Made by a program: the position numbers and the translations under genes. DNA of 13,426 nucleotides from Actinomycetes bacterium. Lineage in GTDB: Bacteria; Actinomycetota; Actinomycetes; Propionibacteriales; Nocardioidaceae. Below the pieces are notes generated by a model. That model was given only the letters and a program-made list of their open reading frames with translations. It made no database searches and was not told where the DNA came from. Positions 6,199 to 13,128 of this stretch are shown here, piece after piece. The stretch is taken from NCBI GenBank assembly GCA_023415395.1, contig JAEZKN010000497.1:1-13426 (forward strand), read 5' to 3'. Within the stretch, counting starts at the first letter, position 1. Each line of letters opens with the position of its first letter.

Positions 6199-6636
6199 AT
6201 GCTGAGGGAGGGTTGGCACCGCCGCGTCGTCCCCGTGACCACGATGGTCGCCGGGCTCGTCGCCGTCCTCGCGCTGCTCCTCCCCGGCGTGCGCGACCAG
6301 CTCGCGCTCTCGGCGACCCACCAGCCCCAGGAGTACGTCGCCCTCTCCTTCGCCCGCAGCGCCGATGGCACCGTCGCCACCTGTCAGCGGACGGGGAGGC
6401 AGGTGCGCGTGGGGTTCGTCGTCACGAGCGCCCACTCGGACGACCGCGATCTCGACTACGTCGTGACCGTCGGCGACTCGGAGGTCGACGGCCACGTCGT
6501 GGTCGCGTCCGGTGGGTCCACGGGCGTGGCCCGCGTCCTGCCCCTCCCGGAGCGCCGGAGGTACGACGTCGTGGTCCGCCTTCCCGGCGAGGACCGGCGC
6601 GTGCGCGCCCGGTGCGGGGCAAGGGCGGCGTCGTGA
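6199..6636 (+). CDS. Small membrane-anchored protein with DUF1616-like extracytoplasmic domain
   Basis: A 145-residue protein. Residues 1-10 are basic (MLREGWHRRV), followed by one hydrophobic helix at about 12-30 (PVTTMVAGLVAVLALLLPG). The rest is a predicted beta-rich outer domain with EYVALSFARS, QVRVGFVVTSAHSDDRDLDY and YDVVVRLPGE segments. The order, an E-(Y/F) strand, then a VxVGxVxxS/NHE-like strand and a Y-x-V strand, resembles the C-terminal domain of DUF1616 proteins, which in archaea and bacteria occur near surface-polysaccharide genes. The similarity is by eye and not firm. Cys62 and Cys139 could form a disulphide outside the membrane. An in-frame TGA at 6190-6192 limits the start to ATG 6199 or Met16. 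The Shine-Dalgarno is poor. It is first in the operon and overlaps the next gene by four bases (GTGA). Confidence 0.72.
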   Translation: MLREGWHRRVVPVTTMVAGLVAVLALLLPGVRDQLALSATHQPQEYVALSFARSADGTVATCQRTGRQVRVGFVVTSAHSDDRDLDYVVTVGDSEVDGHVVVASGGSTGVARVLPLPERRRYDVVVRLPGEDRRVRARCGARAAS

Positions 6637-7691
6637 GGGTCGCCGTCGTCACGCCGCGCTTCCCGCCCGACCCCGGCGGCGTGGAGCAGTACGCCGCGTG
6701 GGTCGCTCGGACCCTGCGCGACCGCGGCCACGAGGTCCGCGTGATCGCCACCGGCGACCGCGCCGGAGAGACCACCTACGACGGCATCCCGGTCGTCCGG
6801 CTGGGGACGTGGTTCACGCTCTCGAACACCCCGGTCAACCCGCTGTGGGCGATCCGGCTGCGCCGGCTGCTGCGCGACGTCGACGTTGTCAACGCGCACG
6901 CGCCCGTCCCCGGCCTGGCCGACCTCGCGGTGTGCGTCTCCCCGGCGCCGGTCGTCCTCACCTACCACTCCGGCTCGCTGGCCAAGGGCAGCCGGCTGGA
7001 CCCGCTGCTGCGGGGCTACGAGCGGACCGTGCTGCCGCGGGTCTTCCGCCGCAGCCGGGCGCTCGTCGCGGTCTCACCCGTGTCGCTGGCCCACGGCACC
7101 GGCCGGGCGACGCTGATCCCGCCGGGCGTCGACACCGCGCGCTTCCACCCGACCGGGGAGCCGCGCGGTTGCCGTGTGCTCTATGTCGGCCGGGTCGAGC
7201 AGAGCTCGCGCTGGAAGGGACTCCAGGTCCTGGTCGCCGCGCTGCCGCGGCTGCGCGAGCTGCTGCCCCAGGTGCGCCTGGAGGTCGTCGGCGACGGCGA
7301 CGACCTGACCACGCTGCAGAAGCAGGCCGCCGACCTCGGGGTGGCCGACGTGGTCGACTGGACCGGTCAGGTCGACCACGCCGACCTGCCGGCGCACTAC
7401 CGCCGCGCGGGCGTGACCGTGCTGCCCTCGCTCACCGAGTCCGAGTCCTTCGGCATGGCGCTGGCCGAGGCCCTGGCCTGCGGCTGCCCGGTCGTCGGGT
7501 CCGACGTGGGCGGCATCCCGTTCGTGGTCCGCGACGGCGTCGACGGCCGGTTGGTGCCGCCGGGTGATCCGGTGGCGCTGGCCGACGCGCTGGCCGGCGT
7601 GCTCACGGACCCGCCCGAGGTCGAGACCGGCCGGTGGGGCTGGGAGCGACGCATCGAGGCAACCCTGCGGGTGATCGAGGAGTGCGCGTGA
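6633..7691 (+). CDS. GT4-family glycosyltransferase, PimB-like
   Basis: A 352-residue GT-B enzyme beginning MRVAVVTPRFPPDPGGVEQY, with the acceptor-loop GG at residues 15-16. The donor domain begins at VLYVGRVEQSSRWKG and holds the complete E-x7-E motif (Glu271 and Glu279 in TESESFGMALAEALACG) followed by PVVGSDVGGIP. No membrane span is seen, so it acts in the cytoplasm with a nucleotide sugar. The GTG start overlaps the previous stop as GTGA, and the frame is open further upstream only as a shadow. It resembles the mannosyltransferase branch that includes PimB, but substrate cannot be assigned. Its last codons contain a 17-bp tandem duplication. It is co-transcribed with an acyltransferase, which would fit building a glycolipid. 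Confidence 0.9.
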   Translation: MRVAVVTPRFPPDPGGVEQYAAWVARTLRDRGHEVRVIATGDRAGETTYDGIPVVRLGTWFTLSNTPVNPLWAIRLRRLLRDVDVVNAHAPVPGLADLAVCVSPAPVVLTYHSGSLAKGSRLDPLLRGYERTVLPRVFRRSRALVAVSPVSLAHGTGRATLIPPGVDTARFHPTGEPRGCRVLYVGRVEQSSRWKGLQVLVAALPRLRELLPQVRLEVVGDGDDLTTLQKQAADLGVADVVDWTGQVDHADLPAHYRRAGVTVLPSLTESESFGMALAEALACGCPVVGSDVGGIPFVVRDGVDGRLVPPGDPVALADALAGVLTDPPEVETGRWGWERRIEATLRVIEECA

Positions 7692-7699
7692 TCGAGGAG
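7666..7699 (+). repeat. 17-bp tandem duplication at the GT4/acyltransferase junction
   Basis: Two adjacent 17-base units (7666-7682 and 7683-7699), TGCGGGTGATCGAGGAG and TGCGCGTGATCGAGGAG, differ at one base. The first encodes the LRVIEE end of the glycosyltransferase. The second contains its stop codon and most of the Shine-Dalgarno of the acyltransferase gene. Removing one unit would restore an ATGA stop/start overlap like those elsewhere in the operon. Confidence 0.9.
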
Positions 7700-7700
7700 G
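7695..7700 (+). promoter_or_regulatory. Shine-Dalgarno of the acyltransferase gene
   Basis: AGGAGG ends four bases before ATG 7705. It is the strongest ribosome binding site in the plus-strand operon, fitting because this is the only junction without stop/start overlap. Its first five bases are the end of the second tandem repeat unit. Confidence 0.7.
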
Positions 7701-7704
7701 CGGC

Positions 7705-8535
7705 ATGAGCGCTGGACCCACGACGACCGAGAAGGCGGTCGCGCGCCTGCGGGCAGCGGTCCCGACGTGGCTGGTGCCGGTGCTGTGGCGGCTGCGAGCC
7801 CGGCTCACCTGGCGCAACCCGGCGGCCCGCGAGGACGCCCGCGCCCAGGTGCGGTTCCTGCTGCCGGACCTGCCGGAGGCCGAGCTCGACGGGGTCGCCC
7901 GGGCCTACGTCCGCTACCAGGCGCGACGCGGCGAGCTGCGTTGGCACCCCGAGCTCCTCCTGAGCCTGCGGGTCGAGGGCATGGAGCACCTGCTCGCGGC
8001 CAAGGCGCAGGGCCGGGGCGTGCTGGTCAACTTCATCCACCACGGCTACTACGACGGCGCGTTCCCCTCGATCGCCCGGCTCGGCGCGCCCTGTCACATC
8101 GTCGTCTACCCCTACATGCTCGAGCCCGACGCACCGCTGTGGCTCCAGCAGCACGTGAAGGTCGGGTCGGCCAACGGTGGCGCCGCGGTCAGCGCGGACG
8201 TCGGCACCGAGGGCCTGGTCACCCTGCTCGAGGACGACCAGGTCCTCGCCATCGCCTCCGACGTGCCCGGCAAGACGCCGATCAAGCTCTTCGGGCGCGA
8301 GGTGCGGGGCTCCTTCGGCGCCGCCCGCCTGCCGATGGCCACCGGGTCGCCGGTCGTCGTGCTGACCTCGGAGGAGGACGAGCACGGCCCCTGCATCCGC
8401 CTGCACGAGGCCCTGCAGCCCGGCGACTTCGAGACCCCGCAGGAGCTCCTCGAGGCGATGTTCGCCATCCACGAGGAGGTCGTGCTCCGCTGGCCCGAGG
8501 CCTACGACCTGCCGCTGTCGCGGTGGGGGCAGTGA
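7705..8535 (+). CDS. LpxL/PatA-type lysophospholipid acyltransferase
   Basis: A 276-residue LPLAT-superfamily acyltransferase. The catalytic H-x4-D motif is His112 to Asp117 in VNFIHHGYYDGAFPS. The later block SDVPGKTPIKLFGREVRGSF, then LPMATGSPVV, matches the substrate-pocket region of LpxL/HtrB and of actinobacterial phosphatidylinositol mannoside acyltransferases. It has no strong N-terminal membrane helix, only amphipathic segments (VPTWLVPVLWRLRARL), so it is probably peripheral on the inner face of the membrane. Family members transfer a fatty acyl chain from acyl-CoA or acyl-ACP to a glycolipid. Its place directly after a PimB-like GT4 favours acylation of a sugar or lipid in the same glycolipid. 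The end shares one base with the next start (TGATG). Confidence 0.85.
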   Translation: MSAGPTTTEKAVARLRAAVPTWLVPVLWRLRARLTWRNPAAREDARAQVRFLLPDLPEAELDGVARAYVRYQARRGELRWHPELLLSLRVEGMEHLLAAKAQGRGVLVNFIHHGYYDGAFPSIARLGAPCHIVVYPYMLEPDAPLWLQQHVKVGSANGGAAVSADVGTEGLVTLLEDDQVLAIASDVPGKTPIKLFGREVRGSFGAARLPMATGSPVVVLTSEEDEHGPCIRLHEALQPGDFETPQELLEAMFAIHEEVVLRWPEAYDLPLSRWGQ

Positions 8536-10718
8536 TGCGCGATCGCGAGGAGGCGACGCTCGTCCTCCCGGCGTACGTCGAGATCACCCCTGGGCCACCG
8601 CCGGCCGCGTCCCTGCGCTGGCCGGTGGTCGCGCTGGTCCTCGCCCAGGCCGTGGTGGCGGTCGACCTCGACCTCCCGGTGCTGCGGGCCGCGGTCGCGC
8701 TGGTCACCTTCGTCGCGGTGCCCACCCTCCTGCTGCACCTCAAGCTGGTGCGGCTGCCCTACGCCCTCGGCCTGGCGCTGCTCGGCCTGGTCGTCGGAGG
8801 CCTCGCGCTCGACACGGTCCTCCCGTGGGCCGGCGTCGACCGACCGCTCGCCCCGCTGCCCCTGGCGATCGCCTGGCTGGCCGTCGACCTCGCCCTGCTG
8901 CTCTGGAGGCGCGACGTCCCGCTGCCGCGGCTCGGGCTGAGGAGACGGGCCCGGGCGGTGCTGGACGCCGAGCTCGTGCTCGCCCCGACGCTCGCCTCGG
9001 TCTCGCTGCTGCTCGCGGTCGCCGGGGCGATCCGGCTCAACAACGGGGCGGACGGCGTCATGGCGGTCGCCGCGGTCCTGGTCGGCGGCGCGGCGCTGCT
9101 CGCGCAGCTGGGGTCTCGACGAGCGCCCCACGACGTCTGGGTGATCGGCCTGGTCGCCGCCGGCCTGCTGCTCGCGACCTCGCTGCGCGGGTGGCACGTC
9201 ACCGGCCACGACATCCAGGCCGAGTTCCTCGCCTTCCGCCTCACCGACGGGGCGCAGAACTGGGACATGGCGGCGTTGCCCAGCGCCTACAACGCCTGCC
9301 TGAGCGTCACGATCCTCCCGACGGTGCTCGCCCAGGTCACCGGTCTCTCCGGCCAGGTGGTCTTCACCGTGCTGCTGCAGCTGCTCTTCGCCACCGTGCC
9401 GGTGCTGACCTACCTCCTCGCGCGGCGGTTCGTGCCGCGCCGGCTCGCCTTCGCGGCGGCAGCCCTCACGATCGCCTTCCCGACGTTCTTCACCGACATG
9501 CCCTACCTGGTGCGCCAGGAGGTCGCGTTCTTCTTCCTCGCGCTGATGCTGCTGGTCGCGACCGAGCCCGCCAGCCGTGCGTCGCGGGTCCTGGTGCTCG
9601 CCTTCGGCATCGGCGTCGTGCTCTCGCACTACTCGACGACCTACGTCCTGCTGATGGCGCTGGTGGCGGCGTTCCTGGGCATGGCGGTCCTGCGCGGCGA
9701 CGGCCCCAGGGTGCTGACCCACCCGCTGATGATCGGCGCGCTGGTGGTCAGCACGTTCGCCTGGGCCGGGCCGGTCACGGGCACCGGCGGGCACGCCACC
9801 GAGGTGTTCACCGAGACCTTCCGGTCGATCACCGGGCAGGCCGACGGCGGACCGAGCTCCTCCGACACGTCCTACTGGCTGCTCTCCGGCGAGGAGACGA
9901 CCCCGCGCGAGCGGATGGACTCCTTCGTGGGCGCGACCCTCGACTACCGCGCCGAGGAGATCCCGCCGGAGCTCCAGGTCGTGCCGGATCCCGGCGCGGA
10001 GGTGACCGAGCCGGACCTGCACCCGGCGCCCGCCACGACCGTCAAGCTCGCCTGCGCGCTGGTGATGCAGGCCTTCCTCTTCCTCGGCCTGGTCTGGCTG
10101 CTCCGGCGCCGCGAGGACGGTCTCCCGCGCGAGGCGGTGTTCCTCGTCTGGGGCTCGATGGCCGCGCTGGGCCTGATCGTCACCGTGCCCAACCTGTCGG
10201 TCGACTACGGCGTGCTGCGGGCCTTCCAGCAGACGCTGCTGGTCGTGGCTCCGGTGATGGCGATGGGGATGTGGTTCGTGCTGCGCAGACCGCTGCTGAT
10301 CGCGCTCGCACCGGTGGCGCTGCTGCTCGTGCTCGCGGGCACCCAGCAGCGGATCGCGCTGGAGAACGCCGGCACCTACTTCGACCGCTTCTACGTCACC
10401 GACTCCGCGATGCGCGGCATCGAGTGGCTCGGCCGGACCGACCGGGCCGACAAGGAGAACGAGCGGATCATCGCCAACCGCAACGTCAACGTCCGCCTGC
10501 TCGGGCTGAGCGACAACCGCGCACCGGTGTCGGACCGGCTCTTCCCGACGATGCTCTCGCGCGACGGCTACGTCTTCGTCGACGGCCAGATCCTCGACCG
10601 CGGCGAGTCCACGGTCTTCTGGACCGGCGACCTGCTGACCTACACCTATCCGATCGGCGTGCTCGACCGCCGCCTCGACCTGCTCTACGACGCTCCGCAG
10701 GCCCGGGTCTACCGATGA
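8535..10718 (+). CDS. Large GT-C/DUF2206-like membrane glycosyltransferase
   Basis: A 727-residue protein with about 16-17 hydrophobic segments. Some seven occupy roughly residues 28-215. Then comes an extracytoplasmic loop with GWHVTGHDIQAEF (His225-Asp226), followed by more helices, one holding LSHYSTTYVLL (His365 to Tyr370). An outer loop of about 95 residues (TEVFTETFRSITG to TEPDLHPAPA) precedes four more helices, and the last 120 residues are hydrophilic. The HDIQ loop and HYSTTY resemble my recollection of the DUF2206 family, mostly archaeal, which looks like GT-C glycosyltransferases using a lipid-phosphate sugar on the outer membrane face. Asp226 would be the catalytic base; that is inference. 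ATG 8535 overlaps the previous stop; GTG 8532 is also possible. Open frame continuing upstream is a shadow of the acyltransferase gene. A polymerase role is an alternative. Confidence 0.8.
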   Translation: MRDREEATLVLPAYVEITPGPPPAASLRWPVVALVLAQAVVAVDLDLPVLRAAVALVTFVAVPTLLLHLKLVRLPYALGLALLGLVVGGLALDTVLPWAGVDRPLAPLPLAIAWLAVDLALLLWRRDVPLPRLGLRRRARAVLDAELVLAPTLASVSLLLAVAGAIRLNNGADGVMAVAAVLVGGAALLAQLGSRRAPHDVWVIGLVAAGLLLATSLRGWHVTGHDIQAEFLAFRLTDGAQNWDMAALPSAYNACLSVTILPTVLAQVTGLSGQVVFTVLLQLLFATVPVLTYLLARRFVPRRLAFAAAALTIAFPTFFTDMPYLVRQEVAFFFLALMLLVATEPASRASRVLVLAFGIGVVLSHYSTTYVLLMALVAAFLGMAVLRGDGPRVLTHPLMIGALVVSTFAWAGPVTGTGGHATEVFTETFRSITGQADGGPSSSDTSYWLLSGEETTPRERMDSFVGATLDYRAEEIPPELQVVPDPGAEVTEPDLHPAPATTVKLACALVMQAFLFLGLVWLLRRREDGLPREAVFLVWGSMAALGLIVTVPNLSVDYGVLRAFQQTLLVVAPVMAMGMWFVLRRPLLIALAPVALLLVLAGTQQRIALENAGTYFDRFYVTDSAMRGIEWLGRTDRADKENERIIANRNVNVRLLGLSDNRAPVSDRLFPTMLSRDGYVFVDGQILDRGESTVFWTGDLLTYTYPIGVLDRRLDLLYDAPQARVYR

Positions 10719-11965
10719 GCAGGCTGCTCTCGAACTCGCTGCTGGTCCTCGCCACGACGGTCCTCATGGCCGGTGCCGGGGCACTGTTCTGGGTGATCGC
10801 TGCACGCCTGGCCGAGCCCGAGGAGGTCGGCCTGGCCGGTTCGCTCGTCGCGGCGGGGGACGCGTTGGCGCTCTTCGCCCAGCTGGGCCTCAACATCGCG
10901 ATCGTGCGGGTCCTCCCGGCCAGCTCGCGCAAGGCGGCGGACGTGATGACCGCGGCGCTCGTGGTCGTCGGTGCCGGCGCGCTCCTCGCTCTCGTCTACG
11001 CGCTGCTGCTCCCGGTCGTCTCGCCGCGCCTGGCCGAGGTGCTCACGTCGCCGGTCACGATCGCGCTGTACGCCGTGCTCGTCGCCGCGACCGCGCTGAA
11101 CGTGCTGACCGACAGCGTCTTCCTCGCCATCGATCGGGTGTGGTCGTTCCTGCGCCTCAACGGCGTGCTGCTCGGCGTCCTCAAGTGCTCGCTGCCCTTC
11201 CTGCTCGCCGGTGCCGGCGCGTTCGGCCTCTACTCCTCGATCGGGTTGGCCGTCGCGGCCTGCGGGCTGGCCAGCCTCGTGGTGGTCCTGCGGCACCTGC
11301 CCGGCCCGCGCCGGCCACGGCCCTCGCCCGAGCTGCTCGCGAACCGCGGCTTCGCCGCCGCCGGCTACCTCACCTACGTCCTCACGGTGCTGCCGCTGCT
11401 GGTCTTCCCGCTGGTCGTCGTCAACGCACTCGGCTCGGCCCAGGCCGGGGCCTACTTCATCAGCTTCCAGGTGGCGATGCTGCTCAACGCGGTCGTGCTC
11501 GCGGTGGGCAACGCGACCTACGCCGAGTGCGAGCGCGCCACCACCGGCCGCCGGTCCCTGGCGCGTCGCGGTGGGCTGCTGCTCGTGGGCGGCGCGGCCC
11601 TCGGGTGCGCGGTCCTGGTGCTGCTGGCGCCGTACCTCCTCGCGATCTTCGGGGACCACTACGTCGACGAGGGCACCGCCACCCTCCGCGTGCTGGCGCT
11701 GGCCTGCGTCGGCGCCGCGGTCAACTACTGGGGGATGCTGCGGCAGCGGCTGGCCGCCGACCTGGTGCTGATGATCGGGACCCAGCTGGTCAGCACCTTC
11801 GTGATGGTGGTGCTGGCGCTCTCGCTGGCCGAGCGCGGGACCGTCTGGGTCGCGGCCGCCTGGGGGGTCGGGCACCTGGTCGGCGGTCTGCTCGGCTGGC
11901 TGGCGACGGCGACCGTCGCCCGCTTCTCCGACACCGTCGAGGACAGGGAGCTGGCCGACGCATGA
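10715..11965 (+). CDS. MOP-superfamily polysaccharide/lipid-glycan flippase (Wzx-like)
   Basis: A 416-residue membrane protein with about 12 helices and short loops. It begins MSRLLSNSLLVLATTVLMAG, then FWVIAARLAEPEEVGLAGSL, the typical opening of Wzx/RfbX-type exporters where an early helix pair is followed by an EEVGL turn. Inner repeats include GLNIAIVRVLP and, in the second half, FAAAGYLTYVLTVLPLLVFPLVV. Members move lipid-linked oligosaccharides across the membrane. The ATG overlaps the previous stop (ATGA) and has no clear Shine-Dalgarno, so it should be translated by coupling. Wzx proteins diverge strongly, so the substrate cannot be inferred. Its presence says the operon's product is made on a lipid inside and finished outside. 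Confidence 0.85.
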   Translation: MSRLLSNSLLVLATTVLMAGAGALFWVIAARLAEPEEVGLAGSLVAAGDALALFAQLGLNIAIVRVLPASSRKAADVMTAALVVVGAGALLALVYALLLPVVSPRLAEVLTSPVTIALYAVLVAATALNVLTDSVFLAIDRVWSFLRLNGVLLGVLKCSLPFLLAGAGAFGLYSSIGLAVAACGLASLVVVLRHLPGPRRPRPSPELLANRGFAAAGYLTYVLTVLPLLVFPLVVVNALGSAQAGAYFISFQVAMLLNAVVLAVGNATYAECERATTGRRSLARRGGLLLVGGAALGCAVLVLLAPYLLAIFGDHYVDEGTATLRVLALACVGAAVNYWGMLRQRLAADLVLMIGTQLVSTFVMVVLALSLAERGTVWVAAAWGVGHLVGGLLGWLATATVARFSDTVEDRELADA

Positions 11966-13128
11966 GGAACCACGCCCTCACCGCCGTGCTCGCCGTCCTC
12001 CGCGTGGTGCTGCGAGTGCTCTCGCGCGTCGTGCCGCAGTCGCGCTCGATCGTCGTCACGGCCTACCCCGAGACCGAGGGCAACGGCGTCGAGACGGCGC
12101 GCGCGCTCCTCGACCGGTACGCCGGACGCGTGGTGTGGCTGCGCGACCCGGGGCCGGTGCCGGCGCAGTTGTCCGCGCTCGCCCACCGCGGGCTGGTGCT
12201 GCTGCCCAAGGCCTCGCTGCGCGGGGTCTGGGCCTACCTGCGCGCCGAGGCCGTGCTCTTCACCCACGGGCTCTACGGCAGTCCCCGCCCGGTGGCCCGC
12301 AAGCCGGTCGTGAACCTGTGGCACGGTGACGGCCCCAAGGGCATCGCGCCGCGGAAGGACGCCGGGGGGATGATCCACAGCACCTGGCTGGTCGGCAGCA
12401 CGCCGCTCTTCTCCCACCTCCAGGCCGCGACCTTCGGCCTCGACCCGGAGAGAGTCCTGGTCACCGGCAACCCGCGCACCGACCAGCTCTGGCGTCACGT
12501 CGACCCGGATCGGCTGCGGGACCTCGGCATCACCGGCCGCTTCGTCGTCTGGATGCCGACCTTCCGCCAGGCCCGCGCGGTCGGGGCGATGCGCACCCGC
12601 GGCGGCCCGGTCGCGGAGGACCGGGCCGGGCTGGCCGAGCTGGCCGCCGGCCTGCGCGAGCTCGGCGTCGCGCTGGTCGTGAAGCCGCACCCCATGGACG
12701 CCGACCGGCGCGGCTGGCCCGGTGCGGTCACCGTCGAGGAGGCCACGCTGGCCGACGCGGGCGTCACGCTCTACGAGCTGCTGGGGGCGTCGTCCGGGCT
12801 GGTCACGGACTACTCGAGCGTGTGGGTCGACTACCTGCTCACCGACCGGCCGATCGCCTTCCTCGTGCCCGACCGCGCGACCTACGACCGCGACCTGGTG
12901 CCGGCCGACGTGCTCGACTGGGTGCCGGGCGAGCTGGTGGACCTCGCGGGCGAGCCGTTCGGCGAGTTCCTCGCCGACCTGGCCGCCGACGGGGCGCTCG
13001 GCGCCGAGCAGCGGCGGCAGGTGGCCGAGCGGATCGGCCTCAACCGGTCGGCGACGGCCGCCGACGACCTGGTGACGGCGCTGGAGAAGGTCGGGGTGCT
13101 CCGCCCTGCCCGGCCCCGGGGCGCGTGA
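11962..13128 (+). CDS. CDP-glycerol glycerophosphotransferase family protein (TagB/TagF-like)
   Basis: A 388-residue protein close in size to the catalytic domain of the family alone, with no extra N-terminal glycosyltransferase domain. An amphipathic Val/Leu/Arg helix at residues 6-24 probably binds the membrane. Family blocks are clear: NLWHGDGPKG with His121, a GSTPLFSHLQAATFG then VTGNPRTDQLW region, VVWMPTFRQ, VVKPHP with His243, and LVTDYSSVWVDYLLTDRPI with TDYSS at 282-286. The two histidines correspond to the residues essential in TagF. The enzyme should transfer glycerol phosphate or another polyol phosphate from a CDP-linked donor to a membrane glycan, as in teichoic acids. It starts with an ATGA overlap and closes the operon. 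No gene for CDP-glycerol synthesis is in the window. Confidence 0.88.
   Translation: MRNHALTAVLAVLRVVLRVLSRVVPQSRSIVVTAYPETEGNGVETARALLDRYAGRVVWLRDPGPVPAQLSALAHRGLVLLPKASLRGVWAYLRAEAVLFTHGLYGSPRPVARKPVVNLWHGDGPKGIAPRKDAGGMIHSTWLVGSTPLFSHLQAATFGLDPERVLVTGNPRTDQLWRHVDPDRLRDLGITGRFVVWMPTFRQARAVGAMRTRGGPVAEDRAGLAELAAGLRELGVALVVKPHPMDADRRGWPGAVTVEEATLADAGVTLYELLGASSGLVTDYSSVWVDYLLTDRPIAFLVPDRATYDRDLVPADVLDWVPGELVDLAGEPFGEFLADLAADGALGAEQRRQVAERIGLNRSATAADDLVTALEKVGVLRPARPRGA

Noticed and set aside
6148..6495. A 116-residue N-terminal extension of the minus-strand GT4 gene
   Set aside because: It would overlap the divergent gene from 6199, has no GT4 similarity, and normal GT4 proteins begin close to the GTG at 6147.
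8502..10022. A 506-codon minus-strand open frame within the GT-C gene
   Set aside because: Its translation is rich in Gln, Arg, Glu, His and Gly without any recognisable fold, as expected from the reverse complement of GC-rich membrane-protein codons.
13113..13122. GCCCCGGGGC palindrome as a terminator of the plus-strand operon
   Set aside because: It has no loop, lies inside the coding sequence before the stop and lacks a U-tract; in DNA this GC-rich a 10-base palindrome is weak evidence.
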